From Streptomyces venezuelae (GTDB lineage Bacteria > Actinomycetota > Actinomycetes > Streptomycetales > Streptomycetaceae), in assembly GCF_008642355.1 (NCBI RefSeq), contig NZ_CP029193.1, positions 4,922,001 through 4,986,000 on the forward strand: a stretch of DNA of 64,000 bases, given 5' to 3'. The stretch's first letter is position 1. Each line of letters begins with the position of its first letter. The notes beneath the pieces were generated by a model that saw only the letters and a list, made by a program, of their open reading frames with translations, was not told the origin of the DNA and did not search any database. A program made the position numbers and the translations under genes. Shown here piece after piece: positions 42,430 to 51,861 of the stretch.

Positions 42430-42490
42430 TCGGTTCGAGTCCAGGCGTTCGCCCAGGTCAGAGTCGTGCGGACGGCGATTGTCAGTGGCG
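42418..42490. repeat. 15-bp perfect inverted repeat in the divergent promoter region
   Basis: CGCCACTGACAATCG (42418-42432) and CGATTGTCAGTGGCG (42476-42490), separated by 43 bases. Each arm contains one TTGTCAGTG reading outward toward its own operon. Confidence 0.93.
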
Positions 42491-42501
42491 TGGTGCACGG
42501 T
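42479..42501 (+). promoter_or_regulatory. PafBC-type promoter of the MoxR/DUF5682/VWA operon
   Basis: TTGTCAGTG (42479-42487), 8-base spacer, CACGGT (42496-42501). The -35 half is perfect; the -10 differs from TANNNT at its first base. GAGACAT follows at the same distance as on the other strand. Confidence 0.58.
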
Positions 42502-42553
42502 GGAGACATCTCCGGGCCAGATGTGTCCGGACGAGCTGGAGGGGGATCGCTCC

Positions 42554-43708
42554 ATGACCGTTTCCGTCGACTCGACGACGTCCGCGACCGCGAATCCGGC
42601 GGCGCCCGCGCCCGGTTCCGCCGACGGTGCGGAAGCGCTCAGGCCGCATGCCGAGGACGCCTTCGCCGCCGAACTCGCCGCGCTGGCCGCCCAGGACGAC
42701 CGGCCGCGGCCGCAGCGGTGGAAGCTCTCGCCGTGGGCCGTCGCCACCTACCTGCTCGGCGGGACCCTGCCCGACGGCACGGTGATCACGCCGAAGTACG
42801 TGGGGCCGCGCCGCATCGTCGAGGTCGCCGTCACCACCCTCGCCACCGACCGCGCCCTGCTGCTGCTCGGCGTGCCGGGCACCGCCAAGACCTGGGTGTC
42901 CGAACACCTCGCGGCGGCGGTCAGCGGCGACTCGACCCTGCTCGTGCAGGGCACGGCGGGCACGCCGGAGGAAGCGATCCGGTACGGCTGGAACTACGCC
43001 CAGCTCCTCGCCCACGGCCCCAGCCGCGACGCGCTCGTGCCGAGCCCCGTCATGCGGGCGATGGCGGAGGGCATGACGGCGCGCGTCGAGGAGCTGACCC
43101 GCATCCCCGCCGATGTGCAGGACACGCTGATCACGATCCTGTCGGAGAAGACGCTGCCCATCCCGGAGCTGGGGCAGGAGGTGCAGGCCGTGCGCGGCTT
43201 CAACCTCATCGCGACGGCCAACGACCGCGACCGCGGCGTCAACGACCTGTCGAGCGCCCTGCGCCGCCGCTTCAACACGGTCGTCCTGCCGCTGCCGGAG
43301 AGCGCCGAGGCCGAGGTCGACATCGTCTCGCGGCGCGTCGACCAGATCGGCCGCTCGCTCGACCTGCCCGCGGGCCCCGAGGGCATCGACGAGATACGCC
43401 GAGTCGTCACCGTCTTCCGTGAACTGCGCGACGGCGTCACGGCGGACGGGCGTACGAAGCTGAAGTCGCCCAGCGGCACCCTGTCCACGGCCGAGGCGAT
43501 CTCCGTCGTCACCAACGGCCTGGCTCTGGCAGCCCACTTCGGTGACGGTGTGCTGCGCTCCGGAGACGTGGCGGCGGGCATCCTCGGCGCCGTCGTCCGG
43601 GACCCGGCGGCGGACCGCGTGATCTGGCAGGAGTACTTGGAGACGGTCGTGCGCGAGCGCGACGGCTGGAAGGACTTCTACCGCGCGTGCCGCGAGGTGA
43701 GCGCATGA
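42554..43708 (+). CDS. MoxR-type AAA+ ATPase
   Basis: AAA+ ATPase of 384 aa. Walker A is G106-V-P-G-T-A-K112-T113; the Walker B region reads ARVEELTRIP, with E-E in place of the usual D-E; sensor 1 is LIATANDRD and an arginine-finger segment ALRRRFNTV follows. MoxR proteins act as chaperones for a partner VWA protein, which is encoded two genes on. ATG 42554 is preferred, with GGAGGGGG 8 bases before it. The last four bases overlap the next gene (ATGA). Confidence 0.9.
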   Translation: MTVSVDSTTSATANPAAPAPGSADGAEALRPHAEDAFAAELAALAAQDDRPRPQRWKLSPWAVATYLLGGTLPDGTVITPKYVGPRRIVEVAVTTLATDRALLLLGVPGTAKTWVSEHLAAAVSGDSTLLVQGTAGTPEEAIRYGWNYAQLLAHGPSRDALVPSPVMRAMAEGMTARVEELTRIPADVQDTLITILSEKTLPIPELGQEVQAVRGFNLIATANDRDRGVNDLSSALRRRFNTVVLPLPESAEAEVDIVSRRVDQIGRSLDLPAGPEGIDEIRRVVTVFRELRDGVTADGRTKLKSPSGTLSTAEAISVVTNGLALAAHFGDGVLRSGDVAAGILGAVVRDPAADRVIWQEYLETVVRERDGWKDFYRACREVSA

Positions 43709-46278
43709 CAGGGGCGGCGGGGGCGGAGAGGGCAGCGGAGGTCGGGAGGGCGATGGGAACGGGGAGCGCGGCGGAGGCGGCACGGGCGCAGACCGCGACG
43801 GGGGCGCTGGACGCGGCCGGGGCGATGGCTGCGGCGGGGGTGATGGGCACGGCGGGGGCGCGGGTGCGGGGGCCGTTGCTCCTCGGTGTGCGGCACCACG
43901 GGCCCGGCTCGGCCCGTGCCGTGCGGGCCGCGCTCGACGCGGGGCGGCCGGACGTCGTCCTCGTGGAGGGCCCGCCGGAGGCCGATGCCCTCGTGGGGCT
44001 GGCCGCCGACGAGGGGATGCGGCCACCGGTCGCGCTGCTCGCGCACGTCGTGGACGAGCCGGGCCGCTCGGCGTTCTGGCCGCTCGCCGGGTTCTCCCCG
44101 GAGTGGGTCGCCATCCGGTGGGCCCTCCGGAACGGGGTGCCGGTGCGGTTCATCGACCTCCCGGCAGCGCACTCCCTCGCCCTCCGCACGGAGGACGGAG
44201 GCGAGGGACAGAAGGACGGTGAGGACGGCGGTGACGGTCGTGGCGGTGGTGAGCAAGGGGGAGTCCGGGTCGATCCGCTCGGCGTGCTCGCCGAGACCGC
44301 CGGTTACGACGATCCCGAACGCTGGTGGGAGGACGTCGTCGAGCACCGGGGGACGGCCGGCGACGCGTTCGCGCCGTTCGAAGCGCTGGGCGAGGCGATG
44401 GGAGCGCTGCGCGAGGCCTACGGAGACGGGGGGCACAGCCGCGACCTGGTGCGCGAGGCGTACATGCGGATCCAGGTGCGGGCCGCGCGGAAGGAGTTCG
44501 GACCGGACCGGGTCGCCGTGGTCTGCGGGGCCTGGCATGTACCGGCACTGCTGCAGAAGACCACCGTCACCGCCGACCGGGCCCTGCTCAAAGGGCTGCC
44601 CAAGGTGAAGGCCGAGATGACGTGGGTGCCGTGGACCCACCGCAGGCTCTCGCGTGCCAGCGGATACGGCGCGGGGATCACCTCTCCCGGCTGGTACGCC
44701 CACCTGTTCGGCGCGCCCGACCGGCCCGTCGAGCGCTGGATGACGAAGGTCGCGCGGCTGCTCCGCGACGAGGACAGACTCGTCTCGTCCGCGCACGTCA
44801 TCGAGGCGGTGCGGCTCGCCGAGACGCTCGCCGCGATGCGGGGGCGGCCGCTGGCCGGACTCACCGAGACGACGGATGCGGTGCGGGCGGTGATGTGCGA
44901 GGGCTCGGACGTACCGCTCGCGCTCGTCCGGGACAAGCTCGTCGTGGGGGATGTGCTGGGCGAGGTGCCCGAGGCGGCGCCCGCGGTCCCGCTGCAACGG
45001 GACCTCACCAGACTTCAGCGCAGGCTGCGGCTGAAACCGGAGGCGCTGGAGCGGGAGTTGGAACTCGACCTCCGCAAGGAGACGGACGCCGCGCGCAGCA
45101 GACTGCTGCACCGGCTGCGGCTCCTGGGCGTGGCCTGGGGCGAGCCGACGGCGTCCCGGGGGAGCACGGGTACGTTCCGGGAGACCTGGCGGCTGCGGTG
45201 GGAACCGGAGCTCGCCGTGCGGGTCGCCGAGGCGGGGGTGTGGGGGACGACGGTCCTGGGCGCGGCGACGGGCAAGGCGTCCGCCGACGCGGTGGGGGCG
45301 GGAGCGCTCGCCGATGTCACCGCTCTCGCCGAGCGGTGTCTGCTGGCGGAGCTGCCGGACGCGTTGCCCGTGGTGATGAGGGTCCTCGCGGACCGTGCGG
45401 CGCTGGACGCGGATGTCGGACACCTCGCCCAGGCGCTGCCCGCGCTCGTGCGGTCACTCCGGTACGGGGATGTCCGGGGGACCGGCACGGAGGCCCTCGG
45501 AGAGGTTGCCCTCGGGCTCGCCGAGCGGATCTTCGTCGGACTGCCGCCCGCATGCGCGGGACTGGACGCGGACGCGGCTCTGGAGATGCGGCGTCATGTC
45601 GATGCGGTGCATCAGGCGGTGGGACTGCTGGGGGAGTTCGGTACGGGTCCCGGTTCGGGTTTCGGTTCGCGTTTCGGTTCCGGGGAGCCGCCGGGGGTTC
45701 GCGCGCGGTGGCTCTCCGTACTGCGGACGCTCGCCGGGCGGGAGTCCGCCGCGGGAGTCGTGCGGGGGCGGTGCGTGCGGCTGCTGCTGGACGGCGGGGA
45801 ACTGGGGGACGAGGAAGTCGCCCGCCTCATGGGGCTCGCGCTGTCCCGAGGAAGCGCGCCGGCCGAAGGGGCCGCCTGGATCGAGGGGTTCGTCGGGGGC
45901 GGCTCCGGGGGCGGGATGCTGCTCGTGCACGACGGGCGGCTCCTGGGGCTGGTCGACGACTGGCTGTGCGGGGTGTCGGACGACGCCTTCACCGACGTAC
46001 TGCCGCTGCTGCGCCGCACGTTCTCGGCGTACGAACCGGGGGTGCGGCGGACGTTGGGCGAGTTGGTGCGGCGGGGGCCGGTCGGAGGGGCGGCCGGTGC
46101 GGGTGGCGGCATCGGCGGTAGGGGCGGGGCTGGTGCTCTGGCGGGCGCGGGGCTGCCCGGCTTCGCAAGCGAGCTCGACCCCACGCGCGCGGACGCCGTG
46201 GTGCCGATCGTCCGCCTGCTTCTTGGGTTGCCTACGGGGGCAGGGGCAGGGGCAGGGACTGGGGTCGGGGTGGGGTGA
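43705..46278 (+). CDS. DUF5682 family protein with TraB/PrgY-like N-terminal domain
   Basis: Protein of 857 aa. The N-terminal part has the outline of the TraB/PrgY/TIKI superfamily: G61-V-R-H64-H with a Ser five residues on, RPDVVLVEGPPEA with E88, VRFIDLP with D151, and later VVCGAWHVPAL with H278, like the GxxH, KPDVVxVEL and GAGHxPG motifs of that group. The C-terminal two-thirds is helical and Leu/Arg/Glu-rich. If the fold is right, a metal-dependent hydrolase is possible. It overlaps the MoxR gene by 4 bases. GAGGTGA precedes the ATG. Confidence 0.83.
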   Translation: MTGAAGAERAAEVGRAMGTGSAAEAARAQTATGALDAAGAMAAAGVMGTAGARVRGPLLLGVRHHGPGSARAVRAALDAGRPDVVLVEGPPEADALVGLAADEGMRPPVALLAHVVDEPGRSAFWPLAGFSPEWVAIRWALRNGVPVRFIDLPAAHSLALRTEDGGEGQKDGEDGGDGRGGGEQGGVRVDPLGVLAETAGYDDPERWWEDVVEHRGTAGDAFAPFEALGEAMGALREAYGDGGHSRDLVREAYMRIQVRAARKEFGPDRVAVVCGAWHVPALLQKTTVTADRALLKGLPKVKAEMTWVPWTHRRLSRASGYGAGITSPGWYAHLFGAPDRPVERWMTKVARLLRDEDRLVSSAHVIEAVRLAETLAAMRGRPLAGLTETTDAVRAVMCEGSDVPLALVRDKLVVGDVLGEVPEAAPAVPLQRDLTRLQRRLRLKPEALERELELDLRKETDAARSRLLHRLRLLGVAWGEPTASRGSTGTFRETWRLRWEPELAVRVAEAGVWGTTVLGAATGKASADAVGAGALADVTALAERCLLAELPDALPVVMRVLADRAALDADVGHLAQALPALVRSLRYGDVRGTGTEALGEVALGLAERIFVGLPPACAGLDADAALEMRRHVDAVHQAVGLLGEFGTGPGSGFGSRFGSGEPPGVRARWLSVLRTLAGRESAAGVVRGRCVRLLLDGGELGDEEVARLMGLALSRGSAPAEGAAWIEGFVGGGSGGGMLLVHDGRLLGLVDDWLCGVSDDAFTDVLPLLRRTFSAYEPGVRRTLGELVRRGPVGGAAGAGGGIGGRGGAGALAGAGLPGFASELDPTRADAVVPIVRLLLGLPTGAGAGAGTGVGVG

Positions 46279-46417
46279 GAGGCGGAAGCGGAATCGGGAG
46301 CGGAACCGGAATCGGGAGCGGAAGCAGGTATGGGGCCTCGGCGTGGTGCGGGCGGCGGGTGACGTCTGTGTGGGGTGGCGGGATGAACGGGCGGCTGGAG
46401 TGACTGGGGTGGGCGGG

Positions 46418-47905
46418 ATGTCTGACGGGGTTGGCGTGGTCGTGGGTGTGGCCGAGGCGGCCGTCGGCGGGACCGTAGCGGCGGGCGGGGCCGGGGTCGG
46501 GGCTGAGGTCGGGGGCGGGGCCGGAGGCGTAACCGGGGCTGGAGTTGTGACGGGGGCTGGGGTTGGGGCTGAGGTCGAAGGCGGGGGCGAGACGAGGGTT
46601 GGCGTAGTCGGGGGCGAGTCCGTAGCCGGAGCTGCGGTCGGGGCCGGAGATGCAGCCGGGGCCGGAATCGGGGGAGAGGCTGTGGTCGGGGTTGAGGATC
46701 AGGGGGCTCGGGGGAGTGGGGAGCGGTTGCGGCGGTGGCGGCTTGTGCTGGGTGGGGAGGGCGGTGACGGGACCGGGTGTGTGCTTGGGGGGCGGGACGT
46801 CGGGATGGACGCTGCCCTTGGCGCGTTGTACGGGGGCGCGGACGGCAGGGACGACCGGGGGCGGCGGGAACGGTCGGCGGGGCTCGGGGCGTCCGCGCCG
46901 TCCGTGGCGCGCTGGCTCGGGGACATCCGGACGTACTTCCCCTCGTCCGTCGTGCAGGTGATGCAGCGGGACGCCATCGACCGACTGGGCCTCTCCACGC
47001 TCCTCCTGGAGCCCGAGATGCTGGAGGCCGTCGAAGCGGACGTGCACCTCGTGGGCACGCTGCTCTCCCTCAACAAGGCCATGCCCGAGACGACCAAGGA
47101 GACCGCGCGGGCCGTCGTGCGCAAGGTCGTCGAGGATCTGGAGAAGCGCCTGGCGACGCGGACCCGTTCCACGCTCACCGGCGCGCTCGACCGCAGCGCG
47201 CGCGTCAGCAGGCCGCGCCACCACGACATCGACTGGAACCGCACGATCGCGGCCAACCTCAAGAACTACCTGCCGGAGCACCGGACGATCGTCCCCGAGA
47301 GGCTCATCGGGTACGGGCGGGCCTCCCGGTCCGTGAAGAAGGAGGTCGTCCTCTGCATCGACCAGTCGGGGTCGATGGCCGCGTCCGTCGTCTATGCCTC
47401 GGTTTTCGGTGCTGTGCTCGGGTCCATGCGGTCGCTCGACACCCGGCTCGTCGTCTTCGACACGAACGTCGTCGACCTGACCGACCAGCTCGACGATCCC
47501 GTGGACGTGCTTTTCGGCACGCAACTGGGCGGCGGTACCGACATCAATCGCGCTCTCGCCTACTGCCAGTCGCAGATCACCCGGCCCGCCGACACGGTGG
47601 TGGTCCTCATCAGCGACCTCTACGAAGGAGGCATCCGCGACGAGATGCTGAAGCGGGTCGCGGCCATGAAGGCGTCCGGGGTGCAGTTCGTGACGCTGCT
47701 CGCGCTCTCCGACGAGGGGACACCCGCGTACGACCGCGAGCACGCGGCGGCACTCGCGGCCCTCGACGCGCCTGCCTTCGCCTGCACACCGGACCTCTTC
47801 CCGGAGGTGATGGCCGCGGCGATCGAGAAGCGTCCCCTTCCGATACCCGACGCCGAGACGACCGCCTACCCCAAGACGACCGCCTACCCCGAGACGACCG
47901 CCTGA
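46418..47905 (+). CDS. VWA-domain (CoxE-like) protein, MoxR partner
   Basis: Protein of up to 495 aa ending in a VWA domain (about 305-490) with an intact metal site: D315-Q-S-G-S in LCIDQSGSM, GGGTDIN and ISDLYEGG. A helical CoxE-like region precedes it (RLGLSTLLLEPEMLEAVEAD, TIAANLKNYLPEHRTIVPERL in outline). The first 90 or so residues from ATG 46418 are a Gly/Ala/Val low-complexity stretch that may not be translated; homologues I recall begin near ERLRRWRLVLGG (about residue 105), where no ATG exists. The C-terminus repeats TTAYPKTTAYPETTA. MoxR and VWA proteins work as a pair. Confidence 0.85.
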   Translation: MSDGVGVVVGVAEAAVGGTVAAGGAGVGAEVGGGAGGVTGAGVVTGAGVGAEVEGGGETRVGVVGGESVAGAAVGAGDAAGAGIGGEAVVGVEDQGARGSGERLRRWRLVLGGEGGDGTGCVLGGRDVGMDAALGALYGGADGRDDRGRRERSAGLGASAPSVARWLGDIRTYFPSSVVQVMQRDAIDRLGLSTLLLEPEMLEAVEADVHLVGTLLSLNKAMPETTKETARAVVRKVVEDLEKRLATRTRSTLTGALDRSARVSRPRHHDIDWNRTIAANLKNYLPEHRTIVPERLIGYGRASRSVKKEVVLCIDQSGSMAASVVYASVFGAVLGSMRSLDTRLVVFDTNVVDLTDQLDDPVDVLFGTQLGGGTDINRALAYCQSQITRPADTVVVLISDLYEGGIRDEMLKRVAAMKASGVQFVTLLALSDEGTPAYDREHAAALAALDAPAFACTPDLFPEVMAAAIEKRPLPIPDAETTAYPKTTAYPETTA

Positions 47906-48216
47906 TCGCGGGAGCAACGGGAGCAAACGAGGGGTGTCCGACGCCACAGAGGCCGCCCGGCCACCACGGGCGCCGCGGCTTTTGCCGCGGTGACCGCATG
48001 ATCTGTGACCGTCATCACCGCCCAAATGTGATCTGTGATTTAGGGACCTACGTCCCGCGGCGATAACCTGCGAGACGGACATGCCGCGTACCGGACTCCG
48101 TCCTACGCCTCCCCTGTGACAGCGCAGTCACGTTGCCCTCCGCGGCACGCCCACGCAGACAGCTGACCACAAAGCAGCGAGATCGCAGCGAGATCACGGA
48201 AAAGGGACGGACGCGC
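47906..48216. other. Intergenic region before sucC
   Basis: 311 bases. It holds a weak hairpin CCGCGGC/GCCGCGG with a TTTT loop (47973-47990), two copies of ATCTGTGA 30 bases apart (48001 and 48031) and a DosR-like palindrome at 48043. No protein-coding frame is supported. Confidence 0.6.
48043..48056. promoter_or_regulatory. DevR/DosR-like palindrome upstream of sucC
   Basis: GGGAC-CTAC-GTCCC, a perfect 5-bp inverted repeat with 4-base spacer, flanked by TTTA and GCGG. The form GGGAC-N4-GTCCC is the core of the mycobacterial DosR box and related Streptomyces sites. It is 160 bases upstream of sucC. Confidence 0.5.
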
Positions 48217-49395
48217 GTGGACCTGTTCGAGTACCAGGCGAGGGACCTCTTCGCCAAGCACGGTGTACCGGTGCTGGCCGGTGAAGTCATCGACACGCCT
48301 GAGGCGGCGCGCGAGGCCACCGAGAAGCTGGGCGGCAAGTCGGTCGTCAAGGCCCAGGTGAAGGTCGGTGGCCGCGGCAAGGCCGGCGGCGTGAAGCTGG
48401 CGGCGAACGCGGACGAGGCCGTCGCCCGCGCGACGGACATCCTCGGGATGGACATCAAGGGCCACACGGTCCACAAGGTGATGATCGCCGAGCTGTCCCC
48501 GGAGATCGAGGCGGAGTACTACGTCTCGTACCTCCTCGACCGCACCAACCGCACCTTCCTCGCCATGGCGTCCGTGCAGGGCGGCATGGACATCGAGGAG
48601 GTCGCCGAGAAGACCCCCGAGGCGCTCGCCAAGGTTCCGGTCGACTCCAACGAGGGCGTCACCATCGAGAAGGCCCGCGAGATCGTCGCGCAGGCGAAGT
48701 TCCCGGCCGACGTGGCCGAGGGCGTCGCCGAGGCCATGGTGACCCTGTGGGAGACCTTCGTCGCCGAGGACGCGCTCCTCGTCGAGGTCAACCCGCTGGT
48801 CAAGACCAAGGACGGCCGCATTCTGGCTCTGGACGGCAAGGTCTCGCTCGACGAGAACGCCGACTTCCGCCAGGCCGACCACGAGGCGCTCGAGGACAAG
48901 GACGCAGCCAACCCGCTCGAGGCTGCTGCCAAGGCCAAGGGCCTCAACTACGTCAAGCTCGAGGGCGAGGTCGGCATCATCGGTAACGGTGCCGGTCTGG
49001 TCATGTCGACCCTGGACGTCGTCGCGTACGCCGGTGAGGCGCACGGCGGCGTGAAGCCCGCCAACTTCCTCGACATCGGTGGCGGCGCCTCCGCCGAGGT
49101 CATGGCGAACGGCCTGGAGATCATCCTCGGCGACCCGGACGTCAAGTCCGTCTTCGTCAACGTCTTCGGTGGCATCACCGCGTGCGACGAGGTCGCCAAC
49201 GGCATCGTGCAGGCCCTGGAGCTGCTCGCCTCGAAGGGCGAGAAGGTCGAGAAGCCGCTGGTCGTGCGCCTCGACGGCAACAACGCGGAGCTGGGTCGCA
49301 AGATCCTGAGCGACGCCAACCACCCGCTCGTGCAGCGTGTGGACACCATGGACGGCGCGGCCGACAAGGCCGCCGAGCTCGCGGCCGCGAAGTAA
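48217..49395 (+). CDS. sucC: Succinyl-CoA synthetase (ADP-forming), beta subunit
   Basis: Beta subunit of 392 aa. It starts [19 protein letters not shown], the family N-terminus, has the ATP-grasp domain with [16 protein letters not shown] (about 45-60), Mg-binding [22 protein letters not shown] (about 196-217) and the CoA-ligase half with [13 protein letters not shown] and [15 protein letters not shown]. Together with SucD it converts succinyl-CoA to succinate with nucleotide phosphorylation in the TCA cycle. GTG 48217 is about 8 bases beyond AAGGGA. sucD follows 21 bases on. Confidence 0.98.
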   Translation: MDLFEYQARDLFAKHGVPVLAGEVIDTPEAAREATEKLGGKSVVKAQVKVGGRGKAGGVKLAANADEAVARATDILGMDIKGHTVHKVMIAELSPEIEAEYYVSYLLDRTNRTFLAMASVQGGMDIEEVAEKTPEALAKVPVDSNEGVTIEKAREIVAQAKFPADVAEGVAEAMVTLWETFVAEDALLVEVNPLVKTKDGRILALDGKVSLDENADFRQADHEALEDKDAANPLEAAAKAKGLNYVKLEGEVGIIGNGAGLVMSTLDVVAYAGEAHGGVKPANFLDIGGGASAEVMANGLEIILGDPDVKSVFVNVFGGITACDEVANGIVQALELLASKGEKVEKPLVVRLDGNNAELGRKILSDANHPLVQRVDTMDGAADKAAELAAAK

Positions 49396-49416
49396 GGGAC
49401 GAGGGAAAGAACAGCC

Positions 49417-50301
49417 ATGGCTATCTTCCTCAACAAGGACAGCAAGGTCATCGTCCAGGGCATGACCGGTGCCACGGGCATGAAGCACACCAAGCTCATG
49501 CTGGGTGACGGCACGAACATCGTCGGCGGCGTGAACCCGCGCAAGGCCGGCACGTCCGTCGACTTCGACGGCACCGAGGTCCCGGTCTTCGGCTCCGTCA
49601 AGGAGGCCATGGAGAAGACGGGTGCCAACGTGTCCGTCCTCTTCGTGCCGCCGGCATTCTCCAAGGCCGCCGTCGTCGAGGCGATCGACGCGGAGATCCC
49701 CCTCGCCGTCGTCATCACCGAGGGCATCGCCGTCCACGACTCCGCCGCCTTCTGGGCGTACGCGAAGGCGAAGGGCAACAAGACCCGCATCATCGGCCCG
49801 AACTGCCCCGGTCTCATCACCCCGGGCCAGTCGAACGCCGGCATCATCCCGGGCGACATCACGAAGCCGGGCCGCATCGGCCTGGTCTCGAAGTCCGGCA
49901 CGCTGACGTACCAGATGATGTACGAGCTCCGTGACATCGGCTTCTCCTCGGCCGTCGGCATCGGTGGCGACCCGGTCATCGGCACGACGCACATCGACGC
50001 GCTTGAGGCCTTCGAGGCCGACCCCGACACCGACCTGATCGTCATGATCGGTGAGATCGGCGGCGACGCGGAGGAGCGTGCGGCGGACTTCATCAAGGCG
50101 AACGTGACGAAGCCGGTCGTCGGTTATGTCGCGGGCTTCACGGCGCCCGAGGGCAAGACGATGGGCCACGCGGGCGCCATCGTCTCCGGCTCCTCCGGCA
50201 CCGCTGCCGCGAAGAAGGAGGCCCTCGAGGCCGCCGGCGTGAAGGTCGGCAAGACGCCTACCGAGACGGCGAAGCTGGCGCGCGAGATCCTGGCGGGATG
50301 A
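49417..50301 (+). CDS. sucD: Succinyl-CoA synthetase, alpha subunit
   Basis: Alpha subunit of 294 aa with the CoA-binding Rossmann start [45 protein letters not shown] and the phospho-histidine in [18 protein letters not shown] (about residues 247-251). It forms the active enzyme with SucC. GAGGGAAAG precedes the ATG. The pair ends in a strong terminator, so sucCD is a two-gene operon. Confidence 0.98.
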   Translation: MAIFLNKDSKVIVQGMTGATGMKHTKLMLGDGTNIVGGVNPRKAGTSVDFDGTEVPVFGSVKEAMEKTGANVSVLFVPPAFSKAAVVEAIDAEIPLAVVITEGIAVHDSAAFWAYAKAKGNKTRIIGPNCPGLITPGQSNAGIIPGDITKPGRIGLVSKSGTLTYQMMYELRDIGFSSAVGIGGDPVIGTTHIDALEAFEADPDTDLIVMIGEIGGDAEERAADFIKANVTKPVVGYVAGFTAPEGKTMGHAGAIVSGSSGTAAAKKEALEAAGVKVGKTPTETAKLAREILAG

Positions 50302-50327
50302 CGTCCGTCGGTTGAGCAGTGTCTGTG

Positions 50328-50360
50328 AGTGGGCCCGCACCTTTCCGGTGCGGGCCCACT
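50328..50360 (+). terminator. Terminator of the sucCD operon
   Basis: 14-bp stem AGTGGGCCCGCACC / GGTGCGGGCCCACT with a 5-base loop followed by TTTCT, an intrinsic terminator by any rule. Confidence 0.93.
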
Positions 50361-50387
50361 TTTCTGCCTCCGCCTGTGGTGTTCTTC

Positions 50388-50432
50388 GGCTGCGGGCGGT
50401 GGGGGCCTGTCGCGCAGTTCCCCGCGCCCCTG
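50388..50432. repeat. Dispersed Streptomyces repeat fragment
   Basis: The block ending TCGCGCAGTTCCCCGCGCCC is a motif that I recognise as repeated between genes in many Streptomyces genomes. It stands after the sucCD terminator and before a Cys/Pro-poor GC stretch with no gene. Confidence 0.6.
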
Positions 50433-50541
50433 ACCGCGCCTGCGCCCCGCGCGCCTGATGTGCGCCCGGCGCCCGCGCCCCCGTGTGCCTGGATTGCGCC
50501 CGGCGCCCGGCCCCCATGCCCTTGACCGCCCCTGCCGCCCG

Positions 50542-51861
50542 CTACCTTGCCTGCGGGGCCAGGCGGTCCTGGCCGTTGGGGAGTTCTGCTCGGAGCTTTT
50601 CGCGGAGGGTGGTGTCCTCGTAGGTGAGGGGGCCCGGGCCCATGCGGGGCGGGACGCCGCTGATGGCGCGGCCGGGGGCCTGTGGGGGCTCGTAGTGGGT
50701 GGGGGCGTTCCTCAGGGTCAGGGCCGTCGCACCGATGATCAGAGCCGTGAACGCGATGGCCGCGCGGGTCCAGAAGCGCGCCCGGTACTCGCTTCCCGTG
50801 CGGACGCGGTCGGCCTTCGGGAGTCGTAGTTTCTCGGCCTTGCCGACCTCGGCGAGGCGCCGGTGGAGTGCCTCGGGGTCCGCCAGGTCGGGGAGTCGCT
50901 CGGCGATCGTCTCGCGCGCGTTCAGGAGGCGGTTCGCGGTGGCGGGCGTGCTCGCCTCCGTCTCGGCCGCGGTCTCGGGCAGGTCTAGGCCGACGCCGTC
51001 GTAGAGCATCAGGGCGCGGCGCTGGGCGGGCGGCAGGCTCAGGAGTACGTCCAGGAAGGCGCGGTCGGCCGGCTGGGCGGGCGGGGCGTCCGGGTGGCGC
51101 AGGCTGGGGCGGAAGCGGTGCCAGGGGGACATCGCGTACTCGTACGCCGCCGCGCGGACCCAGCCCGCCGGGTCACGGTCGACGGCCACCTCGGGCCAGC
51201 GCTGCCACGCCAGCTGGAAGGCGCGCTCCACCGACTCGTGGGCGAGGCCGCGCCGTCCGGTGAGCAGGTAGGTCTGGCGTACGAGGCCGGGGGCGCAGTG
51301 GGCGCAGAGGGCGTCGAAGGCCTGGGCGGGGGTCTGGTCCGGGGGCCGGGCGGCCTGAGGGCGCGTCACGCGGACGGGGAGCGGGCGAATGTGGCCGTTG
51401 GCAGCGGGGGCGGAGGCGGGGGCGTGAGCGTGGGCGTGGGCGGGGGACGTCATGGGAGCCGGCGTGAGCGGCTTCGCCGCGCGCTTGGCCGCTGGTTGCG
51501 GGCGTGAAGTCGACCTGGTGCCTGGGGAGGGCTTCGTGCGGAGGGGGTGCGTGCGCGCGGGGGGCGTGGGGCCTGCCTCGGTGGCGGCCTTATCGACGGT
51601 CGTCGTGGACGTTCTGATCGTCGTGGTCGTGGTCGTCCGCTCCTCCTGGTCTGCGTTCGCACCCGCGTTCGCCGTCAGGAGTTTCGCGTACGTCTCGCGC
51701 TTGCGGCCGCGCGGGGCGGAGCGGCCGGTTTCCCAGGAGCGGACCGTTTCGCTGGTGACGCCGATCCTCGCCGCGAGGTCGGCATGGCTCAGCGACTTCG
51801 CCTCGCGCAGCCTGCGGCGTTCCTTGGGGGACGGCAGAGGCGTGGCAGGGCTCTGGGGCAT
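50542..51861 (-). CDS. XRE-HTH/sigma-70-like membrane-anchored regulator
   Basis: Protein of 439 aa with an unusual layout. An XRE helix-turn-helix (about 15-65, [26 protein letters not shown]) is followed by a Thr/Pro-rich linker, a sigma-70 region 2-like module (about 205-275, [29 protein letters not shown]), a region 4-like module (about 293-335, [23 protein letters not shown]), one membrane span (about 360-383, [17 protein letters not shown]) and a 55-residue external tail. It could be an inner-face regulator released by proteolysis, or simply a membrane sensor; both are inference. ATG 51861 follows GGAG by 8 bases. It is divergent from the DUF6350-like gene. Confidence 0.82.
   Translation of the reverse strand: MPQSPATPLPSPKERRRLREAKSLSHADLAARIGVTSETVRSWETGRSAPRGRKRETYAKLLTANAGANADQEERTTTTTTIRTSTTTVDKAATEAGPTPPARTHPLRTKPSPGTRSTSRPQPAAKRAAKPLTPAPMTSPAHAHAHAPASAPAANGHIRPLPVRVTRPQAARPPDQTPAQAFDALCAHCAPGLVRQTYLLTGRRGLAHESVERAFQLAWQRWPEVAVDRDPAGWVRAAAYEYAMSPWHRFRPSLRHPDAPPAQPADRAFLDVLLSLPPAQRRALMLYDGVGLDLPETAAETEASTPATANRLLNARETIAERLPDLADPEALHRRLAEVGKAEKLRLPKADRVRTGSEYRARFWTRAAIAFTALIIGATALTLRNAPTHYEPPQAPGRAISGVPPRMGPGPLTYEDTTLREKLRAELPNGQDRLAPQAR

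Noticed and set aside
50360..50541. Small gene between sucD and the XRE-sigma-like gene
   Set aside because: Short frames here are Pro/Arg/Cys-rich by-products of a dispersed GC repeat; no ribosome site or family match.
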